A stretch of DNA of 64,000 nt, taken from positions 186,001-250,000 of the forward strand of contig NZ_JACJTD010000004.1 in the NCBI RefSeq assembly GCF_014698505.1, written 5' to 3'. The position numbers were made by a program, and so were the translations under genes. A model generated the notes under the pieces. That model had not been told where the DNA came from, made no database searches, and saw nothing but the letters and a program-made list of their open reading frames with translations. Each line of letters opens with the position of its first letter. Positions within the stretch are counted from its first letter, which is position 1. Shown piece by piece: positions 55,630 to 64,000 of the stretch. The stretch is from Nostoc foliaceum FACHB-393. GTDB lineage: Bacteria; Cyanobacteriota; Cyanobacteriia; Cyanobacteriales; Nostocaceae.

Positions 55630-56038
55630 CTGAATATGGAGGATCTCAAAAAGTTCTGCGATCGCTTCATCAACTCAAATTTGACTTAAACCCTGAGCTT
55701 CACTAGCGTACGTAAAGTGGTTTTTATCAGGCTGTGCTAAGTATTCACCAATCAATCCTTTCAAGAGGTCATTAGTCATTAATACCAATGACCAAGGACA
55801 AATGACTAATGACTAAATCGGCGGGCGGCTATTCCTCCCACCCCTTGAAGGGATGGGAGGAATAGCCGATTTTCGTTGAGCGATCGCTCGATAGAAGTTT
55901 GATAATCTTTATAAGTCGTTGGGAAGAATCCCCAATGATGTGAACCGAGAGAAAATCTGTTTGATAAGCTCGATTTTGGGTTGCGAGTGCGATCTTTCAG
56001 CTACCCTGAAATTGAATATATAAAAGAGCAATTTTCAA
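55630..56038. other. Intergenic region with an IS605-end-like hairpin
   Basis: Between oprB and the NADAR gene. Contains ATTAGTCATTA-type short repeats near 55770-55815 and a long hairpin: CGGCTATTCCTCCCA (55826-55840) pairs perfectly with TGGGAGGAATAGCCG (55854-55868). No gene seen. Confidence 0.5.
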
Positions 56039-56509
56039 ATGACCATTTATTTTTATAAGGTTTGGCAGCCTTATGGCTGTTTTTCTAACTTTTCTCCCCA
56101 CGGAATCCACATCCAGGGTACTTACTGGCCAACGGTTGAGCATTACTATCAAGCCCAAAAGTTTGTCGGCAGTACAGATGCGGCAATTATACCCATCATC
56201 CATGCTGCCGCTACCCCAGAAGAAGCTGCCGCTTTGGGAAGATGTAGCACTCGCCAACTCCGTCGAGACTGGGATTTGGTCAAAACTCAAATTATGCGAG
56301 AAGCTGTACTCAAAAAGTTTCTCACTCATACTGATATTAGAGAAGTTCTCCTGAAAACAGGCGATGAGATTTTAGTTGAAAACTCCCCAACAGATTCTTT
56401 TTGGGGCTGTGGTGCTAATAAAGTCGGTCAAAACCATCTCGGTAAAACTCTCATGAGTGTGCGTGAAGAAATCCGTAATTTACTATCTTTAACGGTAATT
56501 TACGAATAA
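56039..56509 (+). CDS. NADAR family protein (YbiA-like N-glycosidase)
   Basis: A 156-residue protein of the NADAR/YbiA family: FYKVWQPYGCFSNFSPHGI, TVEHYYQAQKF, LGR near residue 66 and DSFWGCGANKVGQNHLGK. Members hydrolyse the N-glycosidic bond of reactive riboflavin intermediates, and related ones remove ADP-ribose from guanine in DNA. The key Glu in TVEHYYQ and Trp in SFWGCG are present. It is a single gene; no DarT-like partner is next to it. Confidence 0.88.
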   Translation: MTIYFYKVWQPYGCFSNFSPHGIHIQGTYWPTVEHYYQAQKFVGSTDAAIIPIIHAAATPEEAAALGRCSTRQLRRDWDLVKTQIMREAVLKKFLTHTDIREVLLKTGDEILVENSPTDSFWGCGANKVGQNHLGKTLMSVREEIRNLLSLTVIYE

Positions 56510-57072
56510 TTTAATCAAAATAGTTACATTCAACATAAAATCAGCAATTCGGCGGGGAATAGTAAAATTCCCCAGACAACAATCTTTCAAAAAGTTGCCA
56601 ATAGTTTAGTTATTTATTTGAAAAGATTTTAATTAATTGAATTAATGGGTAAAAAAGGTAAAAAATATTTTTAATTTAGCGCAGTTTTTAAGACATAAAC
56701 TTAAGTAATTTTACTGCAATAATTTAATGATTAAGAATATAAAATTAATAGATGTCAATGATTAAAATTTTATTAACTTTTAGATGATTTGAGAGGACGA
56801 CATAGAAGTATTTAATGATACAATAAATGATTTGATCACACTTAAGCAAACTTTAGAAGCGCTACGGAGATCATGCAAAATATTTTATACTTTTCAAATA
56901 TTCTCTGATCCATTTCCAAAAATCTTTGCATTGCAAAAGATGTAAGCCCTTAGCAAGGTATTTGTAGCAGGAATTTCGGTAAATAGGATGAAAGTTAAGG
57001 CATTGTTAAGTTAAAAACTTTTACCAGTGACAATTATAAAAAATTATACTTCAGTTATGGTGTATATAGGCA
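56510..57072. other. AT-rich intergenic region upstream of the phytochrome-like kinase gene
   Basis: A small hairpin GGGGAAT-AGTAAA-ATTCCCC lies at 56554-56573, shortly after the NADAR stop. The rest is AT-rich and I recognise nothing else in it. Confidence 0.4.
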
Positions 57073-59856
57073 ATGACATTTACTAATAAACCAAACGGGT
57101 TGCAGCAAAGCTTAGATCAAGAAAGTTTACTGCACCGGATGATAAAACAGATCAGGCGATCGCTCGACCTCCAAGAGATATTAACGACTACCGTTAGCCA
57201 AGTGCGTTTATTTTTGGGTGCAGATCGGGTAAAAATATATCGTTTTGATACTGATGGTACCGGTGAAGTCATTGCTGAATCTATCCATGAGCAACGTCTG
57301 CCATCCTTATTGGGGCAGCGCTTCCCATCTGATGATATTCCACAAGAAGCTAGGGAGATGTTTCTTTTAGCACAGCAACGTTCGATTGTGGATGTGGCAA
57401 ACGGGAAGATCGGGTTATCGCCTCTACAGTCAAAAGAAACAGGCAAACGTCTACAAACTAATATCTACTATCGGCAGGTAGACCCGTGCCATATTCAATA
57501 CCTAAAGGCAATGGGCGTGCAGTCTTCGTTGGTAGTGCCAATTTTAGATTGTGATCCACAAGAACAATCGGCAAAGCCTAAATTATGGGGATTGTTAGTA
57601 TCTCACCAAAGTGAACCGCGAAATATTTTGAAGCGAGAACTAAAAGTATTGCAGCAAGTAGCTGACCAGGTAGCGATCGCGATCGCTCAAAGTAATCTAC
57701 TCACCGCAGCCCGCGCCAAGCAAGAGCGAGAAGCTACTATTAACCGAGTTACCACACTATTGCATAAACTGCCGACAATCCAATTGCAGGGAGCGTTAGA
57801 AGAAGTTATTACTGCCTTCAATGGAGTAGGTGGCAGGCTTTACATTGAACAGAGTCTGGAACTATACACCTGGGGCGACCAACCGACACTCCCCTACGAG
57901 TTAGATAACAGTATTATCGAACAGCATCCCATGTGGCAAAACTGGATGGCTGAGTGTAAAGAAGGTAATATTTGGGCAATATCTGACCTCTATAAAGAAC
58001 CACGTTTGCGAGTTTTGGCTTTAGCATTCCGTTCTACTCAAATTCGCGGAGTCATGGTGATTCCCCTACATTACCGAGAAAAATTTATTGGTGTATTAAG
58101 CATTTTTCGGTCTGAATTTGAAACGGAAATTTTGTGGGCGGGACGATGTGAACAAAACCGGCGACAACTGCTACCCCAGCTTTCCTTTGAGGTTTGGCGA
58201 GAGCAAAAAAAGGGGCAAGCGCCTGAGTGGAAGCCGGAAGACATCTCATTAGGGCAAGCTTTGTACGATCATTTCTCAATGGCAATTCAGCAACAGCAAA
58301 TGTATAAACAGGTACAAGCCCTGAATAGCAACCTAGAACTGCGGGTGCAAGAGCAAACTTATGAACTCGAAAAATCATTACTCTTTACTAAACTACTCAA
58401 ACAAGTTACAGAGCATATTCGCCGCACATTAGACTTGCAAACAACTCTGCAATCCATCGTTCGGGAAGTTCGTCCCCTGCTAAACTCAGACCGGGTGCTG
58501 ATTTTCCATCTGAAGAGTAAATCGGTGATTGTGGAAGAGATTAATGGCAATTGGCAGTCAGTTTTGGGAGTGAATGCGCCACCGGAATGCTTTCCTGATG
58601 AGTATACCCATCTATATTATCAGGGCAGGGTACGGGCAATTAACAACGTTTCCGCAACTTCTTTAAGTGAATGTCATCGAGAGTTTTTGCAGAGTCTGCA
58701 AGTACAAGCAAACTTAATAGTTCCGATTAATATAGGTATGGAACTATGGGGGTTATTAATAGCCCATGAGTGTGAAGCTCCCAGAGATTGGCAGGATGCA
58801 GAAATTGATTTATTGCAACAATTAGGAGATCAGGCTGCGATCGCTATTCAACAAGCGCAACTCTACGAACAAACCTGTGATGCCGAAACTGAAGCCAGAA
58901 ATCAAGCTGCACAGTTAGAGCATACCCTACATGAACTCCAAGAAACACAGACAAGATTAATTCATACCGAAAAAATGTCCGGCTTAGGACAGTTGGTTGC
59001 GGGTGTCGCCCACGAAATCAACAACCCCGTTAACTTCATCTACGGTAATCTCTGTCACGCCAGTGACTACACCGAACAACTGCTAGAAATTTTACGTCTT
59101 TACCAGCTACACTATCCGCACCCTCATAGTGAAATTAGCGCCGCGATCGAAGCGATCGATTTTGAATTTTTGGTAGAAGACCTCCCAAAAATCATGACCT
59201 CAATGCAAGTAGGAACCGAGCGCATCCGCTCAATAGTGCTGTCGTTACGCAATTTTTCTCGCTTGGATGAGTCTGACAACAAGCGCGTTGACATACATGA
59301 AGGCATTGACAACACCTTGTTAATTTTGCAACATCGGTTGAAAGCTAATTCTGAATTTCCAGGCATTGAGGTAATCAAAGACTATGGCAACATCCCACGG
59401 GTGGAATGCTATGCCGGCCAAATGAATCAGGTATTCATGAATATTCTTAGCAATGCCATAGATGCCCTGGTAATGGGGAATGGGAACTGGGAAATGGGAA
59501 CTGGGGACAAGGAGAATAACCCAGGCCCAATGCCTAATATCCACATTTCCACTAAAATCTCAACAGACAACTCTCGTCTGTTAATTCGTTTTAGTGACAA
59601 TGGGCCTGGAATGACTGAAGAGGTGAAAAAGCGAATTTTTGACCCATTTTACACTACCAAACCTGTGGGCAAGGGTACAGGGCTAGGACTGGCAATCAGC
59701 TATCAGATTATTGTCGAAAAACATGGTGGAATAATGGAGTGCATTTCAGAACCTGGCAAAGGTACAGAGTTCTGGATTGAAATTCCCGTTAAACCTCCAG
59801 CCAAAATTAATAGTCAACCAAACGTAGAGGAGCAGGGGGAGGAACCCCATGTCTAA
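57073..59856 (+). CDS. Knotless phytochrome / cyanobacteriochrome histidine kinase (GAF-GAF-GAF-kinase)
   Basis: A 927-residue soluble photoreceptor kinase. GAF1 (about 20-205) has the phytochrome SDDIP motif (86-90) and the bilin Cys139 in DPCHIQYLKAMGV. GAF2 (about 225-405) has a tongue-like segment LLPQLSFEVWREQ followed by a Trp, as in Cph2-type knotless phytochromes. GAF3 (about 440-600) is cyanobacteriochrome-like, with Cys534 in LSECHREFLQSLQVQANL and a second Cys506 in PECF where some cyanobacteriochromes have DXCF. The kinase core has VAGVAHEINNPVNFIYG (His647) and GTGLGLAISYQI. The layout recalls All2699 of Nostoc 7120. A short insert (VMGNGNWEMGTGDKENNPGP) in the HATPase domain is repeat-derived. 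Confidence 0.9.
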   Translation: MTFTNKPNGLQQSLDQESLLHRMIKQIRRSLDLQEILTTTVSQVRLFLGADRVKIYRFDTDGTGEVIAESIHEQRLPSLLGQRFPSDDIPQEAREMFLLAQQRSIVDVANGKIGLSPLQSKETGKRLQTNIYYRQVDPCHIQYLKAMGVQSSLVVPILDCDPQEQSAKPKLWGLLVSHQSEPRNILKRELKVLQQVADQVAIAIAQSNLLTAARAKQEREATINRVTTLLHKLPTIQLQGALEEVITAFNGVGGRLYIEQSLELYTWGDQPTLPYELDNSIIEQHPMWQNWMAECKEGNIWAISDLYKEPRLRVLALAFRSTQIRGVMVIPLHYREKFIGVLSIFRSEFETEILWAGRCEQNRRQLLPQLSFEVWREQKKGQAPEWKPEDISLGQALYDHFSMAIQQQQMYKQVQALNSNLELRVQEQTYELEKSLLFTKLLKQVTEHIRRTLDLQTTLQSIVREVRPLLNSDRVLIFHLKSKSVIVEEINGNWQSVLGVNAPPECFPDEYTHLYYQGRVRAINNVSATSLSECHREFLQSLQVQANLIVPINIGMELWGLLIAHECEAPRDWQDAEIDLLQQLGDQAAIAIQQAQLYEQTCDAETEARNQAAQLEHTLHELQETQTRLIHTEKMSGLGQLVAGVAHEINNPVNFIYGNLCHASDYTEQLLEILRLYQLHYPHPHSEISAAIEAIDFEFLVEDLPKIMTSMQVGTERIRSIVLSLRNFSRLDESDNKRVDIHEGIDNTLLILQHRLKANSEFPGIEVIKDYGNIPRVECYAGQMNQVFMNILSNAIDALVMGNGNWEMGTGDKENNPGPMPNIHISTKISTDNSRLLIRFSDNGPGMTEEVKKRIFDPFYTTKPVGKGTGLGLAISYQIIVEKHGGIMECISEPGKGTEFWIEIPVKPPAKINSQPNVEEQGEEPHV
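59467..59535. repeat. Dispersed repeat inside the phytochrome-like kinase gene
   Basis: GGGGAATGGGAACTGGGAAA and GGGAACTGGGGACAAGGAG are the purine-rich repeat type seen between Nostoc genes, here translated as a Gly/Asn-rich loop. It sits after NAIDAL, the same place as the insert in the kinase at 21668-23098. Confidence 0.6.
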
Positions 59857-60502
59857 AACCAATTTGCATTAACTTGGCTCTAGATGATGGCACTAATACC
59901 ACGCAAATCGATTTTTCAGAATATTACAAAATGTTAGTTTCAAAACTTAAAATTTGAATTAGTAATTACTGAATTCATCCCAAAGTGTGATGATAAAACT
60001 TTTAACAATAGGCTAAAGAAAAGATTTATAAACTATATAGGGCGTGCAGTATATTGACTTGGATTAAATTGGATTAAAAATGCATCAAAAGTAAAGTTTA
60101 GTTTCAAAAAAAATCCCTCCCATCCAGAAGTGATAATCTAATAATTGAAGCTACAAAACAAGCTTCCCTGGCAGATATAACAGCTGCGTTTGAAATGTAG
60201 TAAGAGGTAAAAGACGCTGTTTAACTTACATCTGTCTCGTAAAAAGACAACAACACCCAACGCGAAAACTGCTATTTCCTCAAATATGGGAGATTAGGGG
60301 GCGCTGTAACTGATTTTTATTACTTGTTTACACAAGTGATGAAAGTTAGTACATCCCTGGCTAGTATAAACAATGAGAGGGGATAGTTCAGCGAGTAGAA
60401 GTTTGGGTGTTGTTGTGTTTAAAGATAAGTCTGAGATAGAGCTTCTTCTTGGTGTAAGATTATACGAAGTTGAATAGCGAGAAACAGTTTAAATAGCGCC
60501 TT
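59857..60502. other. Gene-free stretch between two plus-strand genes
   Basis: AT-rich sequence in its first half and a more balanced part from 60170 on. I see no frame of note, no clear terminator and no RNA gene. The promoter of the next gene should lie near its end. Confidence 0.4.
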
Positions 60503-61273
60503 ATGTCAATTATTGCGCTCAGAGCGTGGTATCTACAGGATTACGAACCGATTCCAGAACTGGAAAAACGTCCGCCAGACATTCGCTTAAGCAAAAAAAG
60601 CCTGCTGAGATCAGCATTGCGAGCAGACTTTTTGGAAGAAAGCGACGAAGTTAAGAAATCAACTTGGTTTGGTCGCTATCTGGAAGGGGAAAATATTGAA
60701 TTTTATATTGAAGGTAGTGGTGGCTATAGTGTCGCTAACATTGACTTAATTAGTCATGAAATTTATTTCACTAAGCAGGCGGTGTTGGCTCAGTTAGAAC
60801 CAACAATTTTTTTGTGCTATCAAACTGAGTATGCCGCAGCCACGAATGTTTTGAGAGAAGAACTGCGAAAAAGTTTAGACAATTTAAACTTGCGATCGCG
60901 CCTTCCTCTAACATTAGTAGAATCCTCTCGCCCTAGTGGTGCACCTGTACGGATTAACCGCACGATCATGCGGAAAATCCGTAAGAGTTTGTTATTTATC
61001 GCTGACACCACGCCCATCGCTAGTATTGATGGTAAAGAAGCCCCCCAATTAATTCCCAGTCCAAATGTCTGTATTGAGATTGGCTATGCCATCCAAAGTA
61101 AGCGGTCTGAACAGATTCTACTAGCGCACATGCAACGCCCAGACTTTGAAGGGCAATTTCCCTTCGACTTACCGACGCAGCAAATTTTGCAATTCCAAGA
61201 CACCACAGAACTAAATAAAATCCTGACAGGGACGATTCAAAACCAGCTAGCCCGATTCAAATTGTTTTTTTGA
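60503..61273 (+). CDS. TIR/deoxyribosyltransferase-like nucleotide-binding protein, function unknown
   Basis: 256 residues, no membrane helix. After a distinct N-terminal region of about 105 residues, the C-terminal part reads IFLCYQTEYAAATNVLREEL, then KSLLFIADTTPI, then SPNVCIEIGYAI and FPFDLPTQQILQF. That order (Rossmann strand, D-x-T, S-P-N-V-x-x-E-x-G-Y-A with a candidate catalytic Glu, then PFD) is shared by TIR-like and nucleoside 2-deoxyribosyltransferase-like proteins, some of which cleave NAD in anti-phage systems. No clear partner gene is adjacent. The fold call is by pattern only. Confidence 0.55.
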   Translation: MSIIALRAWYLQDYEPIPELEKRPPDIRLSKKSLLRSALRADFLEESDEVKKSTWFGRYLEGENIEFYIEGSGGYSVANIDLISHEIYFTKQAVLAQLEPTIFLCYQTEYAAATNVLREELRKSLDNLNLRSRLPLTLVESSRPSGAPVRINRTIMRKIRKSLLFIADTTPIASIDGKEAPQLIPSPNVCIEIGYAIQSKRSEQILLAHMQRPDFEGQFPFDLPTQQILQFQDTTELNKILTGTIQNQLARFKLFF

Positions 61274-61290
61274 GCAATCCGCGATCTCAC

Positions 61291-62148
61291 TCAAAATAAA
61301 CGAACCGGTTTATCTTCTAGCCCAGAAGTAATCGAACTCACCCGATCAACCACAGAAATCATGTATTTATAATCTGGTACTTGTCCATTGGGTACATACC
61401 CCACTTCTTGAGCCAAAGCTGAAGGCGCATCGCTCATTACTTTGCGGATGAACTCTTGACGGTTACGTTCTACATTAGGCCCAATCAAGACTACACCTAA
61501 TGGTACATAGTGAGGGTCTTTAAATAGGATGCGGAATTCGGTTGGGGCCAACTGTGAACCGTAGAGAGCCAATTCCGCCTCCGAGACAGCACAGGCGATC
61601 GCTTTTCCTTGAGCCACCAATTCTAAAGCGGCTTTGGGCGTGGGTGCAAATAAGATATCAGCTAGTGTTGTACCATAAAGATTGTAAAGTGGAAAATAAT
61701 ATCCTGTTGCTGAACCTAACTGACCTAAAGCTAATGTTTGACCTTGCAGCTGTTTCAACTCGGTGATCGGACTTTCTTTGCGAACAACGAAGATTGAGCG
61801 CAAATTATTAATACCTATTAAAGGAAATAAGGGAATATATTGGTAGCGTGCGATCGCAATAGCGGCTAAACCCGGTGGAGCAAATACCAATGACCAAGCA
61901 CGAGCCTCAAGGCGCTCAATGGCTTTGTTTTCATTAAAAGCAGGCTCTAGCTGAATATATGCATTTGTTTTTTCACCCAAGTAACTATTGAATTTAGCAT
62001 ATTGGTTAATTATCTGTTCGCCTCCACCATAATTAATAACACCAACAGTTAACGTGCCCTCAAACTGCTTTCGTGGTTGGCAGGCGGTAAATGTCAAACC
62101 TAGCAGATGAAACAGAAATAAACGACGGGGAAATAGCAAAAACATCAC
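61291..62148 (-). CDS. PhnD/phosphonate-type substrate-binding lipoprotein
   Basis: 285 residues. A hydrophobic N-terminus ending in TFTAC (probable lipobox) precedes a type 2 periplasmic-binding fold of the PhnD family: TVGVINYGGGEQIINQYAKF, FAPPGLAAIAIARY, LKQLQGQTLALGQLGSATGY and ACAVSEAELALYG. No ABC permease or ATPase is nearby, so it may be a sensor component; it is divergent from the haem-sensor gene at 62327, a pairing seen for periplasmic-binding sensors. Confidence 0.8.
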   Translation of the reverse strand: MMFLLFPRRLFLFHLLGLTFTACQPRKQFEGTLTVGVINYGGGEQIINQYAKFNSYLGEKTNAYIQLEPAFNENKAIERLEARAWSLVFAPPGLAAIAIARYQYIPLFPLIGINNLRSIFVVRKESPITELKQLQGQTLALGQLGSATGYYFPLYNLYGTTLADILFAPTPKAALELVAQGKAIACAVSEAELALYGSQLAPTEFRILFKDPHYVPLGVVLIGPNVERNRQEFIRKVMSDAPSALAQEVGYVPNGQVPDYKYMISVVDRVSSITSGLEDKPVRLF

Positions 62149-62326
62149 TAATTATGGTTAAGGAAATAACTGGGCTTTCAGGATTAATTTAGATAATTTT
62201 TACTGCCGCCTAAATAGGTTATATTGCAGCAAATAATTAACATTTATTTAAATATTGTTGAGATGCTTTCTAACAAGTATAAATAAATATTAGACAAACT
62301 CAGAGACAACCTTCGTTGGTTAGGTT

Positions 62327-63241
62327 ATGTTAAACAACTTTACGTTAAAAAACTTAAAAATAGGTGCTAAATTTAACTTACTTTTAATATTAGTTTTCAT
62401 AGTTAGTATTTTGGGAAGTGGCATTGCCTTATCCAGTGTACTTCAGGGGAGAGCGCAAAATGAAGTAACTTCTCAAGCGCAGATTCTCATCCAAATGGTG
62501 AACGCGGTTAGAAACTATACACAGAATCGGATCGATCCCTTGTTAGCACCTACACTAGAAACCAACCCAACGTTCATGCCGGAAATAGTACCAACTTTTT
62601 CTTCTAAAGAGGTTTTTGAAAATTTTCGGAAAAAGCCTGAATATAAAAACTTTTTTCATAAGGATGCAACACTTAATCCAACTAATTTAGCGGATAAAGC
62701 TGATAATTTTGAAACTCAACTTGTAGAGCGTTTTCGCAACGAACCTAATACTTTAGAAATTACAGGCTTTCGTAACTTGTCAGAAAACGAAGTATTTTAC
62801 ATTGCGCGACCACTAAAGATTACACAGCAGCAATGTCTGCGGTGTCATTCTACACCAGATCAGGCTCCTAAGAGTCAGTTGGCAACTTATGGCTCGGAAA
62901 ATGGTTTTGGCTGGCAACTCAATCAGATTGTTTCTGCCCAAATAATCTCTGTTCCTTCTGAAGAGATTTTTGCTAATGCCAAACGGACTTGGATATTGAT
63001 AATGGCACTTTTAATTGCTATCTTTGCGATCGTAGTTTTCTTAATTAACTTTTTAATCAAAAAGTACGTGATTCAGCGCATCAGAAGAATAGAGAAAATC
63101 GCTCAAAAAGTTAGCATTGGTGATATGAGCGCTGATTTTGAAGAAAGTTCTAATGATGAAATTGGCGGTTTAGCAGAAGCATTTAATCGGATGAAAGCTA
63201 GCTTAAAAATAGCTATGGAGATGTTGAATAACCAGAGCTAA
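62327..63241 (+). CDS. Tll0287-like haem-binding sensor with HAMP domain
   Basis: 304 residues: helix 1 (about 16-40), a periplasmic Tll0287-like (DUF3365) domain with a c-type haem motif CLRCHSTP near residue 180, helix 2 (about 222-247) and a cytoplasmic HAMP domain (IQRIRRIEKIAQKVSIGDMS ... EIGGLAEAFNRM) at the C-terminus. No kinase or methyl-accepting domain follows, so the signal must pass to a separate partner. Such proteins are suspected redox or gas sensors. It is divergent from the PhnD-type gene, 178 bases apart. Confidence 0.85.
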   Translation: MLNNFTLKNLKIGAKFNLLLILVFIVSILGSGIALSSVLQGRAQNEVTSQAQILIQMVNAVRNYTQNRIDPLLAPTLETNPTFMPEIVPTFSSKEVFENFRKKPEYKNFFHKDATLNPTNLADKADNFETQLVERFRNEPNTLEITGFRNLSENEVFYIARPLKITQQQCLRCHSTPDQAPKSQLATYGSENGFGWQLNQIVSAQIISVPSEEIFANAKRTWILIMALLIAIFAIVVFLINFLIKKYVIQRIRRIEKIAQKVSIGDMSADFEESSNDEIGGLAEAFNRMKASLKIAMEMLNNQS

Positions 63242-63246
63242 GAATT

Positions 63247-63277
63247 AATTCGTAATTCGTAATTCGTAATTCGTAAT
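63247..63277. repeat. Heptamer tandem repeat AATTCGT, four copies
   Basis: Four perfect copies of AATTCGT plus AAT directly after the haem-sensor gene; same unit as at 2963 and 47534. Confidence 0.85.
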
Positions 63278-63485
63278 GACGCTCTTGCTAGCTTGGTTCC
63301 CCGCAGGGGTAATACCAATTCACAAAAATCCTGATACATACATATAGATTTCTCGGAGGGGCATGGCAATGCCATGCCCTTACCAGCGTATTTGTACCAT
63401 TATTAAAGTAAAATGGTATAAGCGGATTCCTTCGCACTACGTTAACGTAATTCGTAATTTATGGATAGAAAAATGCAATAAAAAA

Positions 63486-64000
63486 TTATGAAAGTAGGCG
63501 CTGCTGAAATTGCAAAGCTTTTTGAGAATCGGGAATTTGTGATGCTAAAATTTTTACAAATTCTGCACGAGAAACTTGTCCAGAAGACCTCACAGCTTTT
63601 TGAACTAGGAACTTAGCTATTGGGCCAATTAAATCAGCTAACTCTCGCTCACACTGATTCACAAAACTATCGCTGATTGCTTGAGGTTCTTGACTTGGTA
63701 AATTATTGAACTTTATTTCAGATTTAACAGTAAGTTCCTGTAGTAGAGTAGGTTTTTCTAAAAGGAATATTGTTTTCTTCTTAAAATCCATTTGTTGATT
63801 TACTCTAAGATGAAGCGCCAATTGACTAATCAATTCTTCGCAGTTGGGCGCTGATGCCGCAACTTGTCGTAGTAATCTTGAGGCCACGGGGCCAACAAAT
63901 TCCAAAAGAATTGTTTCCAACCGACTGTAATTTTCTGGAGACAGAATAGAAGCAGGCGGATACCCAATTGAGTTTTGTTGAGAAAGTGAAGCTTGAGGCG
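63486..64000 (-). CDS. C-terminal part of a protein with two tandem GPIA-type repeats (gene runs off the window)
   Basis: The minus-strand frame is open to the end of the window; a TTG at 63920 is probably internal. The visible part holds two related units: SPENYSRLETILLEFVGPVASRLLRQ and VNQCERELADLIGPIAKFLVQKA, each with a helix, (I/V)GP(I/V)A and a following helix. Units of this kind are found at the C-termini of serine/threonine kinases and similar signalling proteins (DUF8082-like, from memory). The catalytic part, if any, lies beyond 64000. Confidence 0.6.
   Translation of the reverse strand, partial: PQASLSQQNSIGYPPASILSPENYSRLETILLEFVGPVASRLLRQVAASAPNCEELISQLALHLRVNQQMDFKKKTIFLLEKPTLLQELTVKSEIKFNNLPSQEPQAISDSFVNQCERELADLIGPIAKFLVQKAVRSSGQVSRAEFVKILASQIPDSQKALQFQQRLLS

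Overview
The window reads as chromosome of a filamentous, heterocyst-type cyanobacterium (Nostoc/Anabaena group). The evidence is a Psb35-like photosystem II protein, the ferredoxin-dependent divinyl reductase BciB, the clock-input protein LdpA, a knotless phytochrome/cyanobacteriochrome kinase, many HIP1 octamers (GCGATCGC, for example near 1118, 4192, 5339 and 8444) and heptameric short tandem repeats (AATTCGT, ATGACTG). I found no rRNA, convincing tRNA, CRISPR array or intact transposase.

Layout. 1-9460: a truncated Arg/Ser-rich gene, psb35, a TerB-like gene, rsmB, a neutral invertase, a class A penicillin-binding protein and bciB. 9719-15201: an ABC exporter, an R3H/AAA ATPase (Ycf45 type) and ldpA, all on the minus strand. 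15354-28909: a two-component block with a REC-9xPAS-kinase, a REC-PAS-kinase lacking a normal start codon, a REC-kinase, a REC-GGDEF-EAL protein and a Cache-HAMP-PAS-kinase-REC hybrid. 29504-37947: housekeeping genes (MOSC protein, lepB, pyrC, patatin, tsaE, yvcK-like, ruvC).

38069-55629 is the most interesting region: a sugar-acid island. It holds a LarA-type nickel racemase/epimerase homologue, an SDR of the mannonate oxidoreductase type, glucuronate isomerase (uxaC), a LacI regulator, gluconokinase (gntK), a DUF1815 gene, a myo-inositol oxygenase with all six iron ligands, two tandem sugar-binding lipoproteins, a sugar ABC ATPase and permease, an MFS sugar transporter and an OprB porin. 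Together they suggest a route myo-inositol -> glucuronate -> fructuronate -> mannonate -> gluconate -> 6-phosphogluconate. The LarA homologue would act as a mannonate/gluconate 2-epimerase and replace the usual dehydratase/KDG branch. A palindrome centred on GCACACGTGTGC lies in the lacI-gntK divergent promoter and recurs upstream of the oxygenase gene, which points to one LacI regulon.

56039-64000: a NADAR protein, the phytochrome-like kinase, a TIR/deoxyribosyltransferase-like protein, a PhnD-type binding lipoprotein, a haem-type Tll0287-like sensor with HAMP, and the C-terminal end of a further gene with two tandem GPIA-type repeats.

A recurrent oddity is the presence of dispersed Nostoc-type intergenic repeats inside reading frames (rsmB, ldpA, three kinases), where they add in-frame loops to otherwise conserved proteins. 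All function calls rest on reading the translated sequences and known family motifs; no database search was run.
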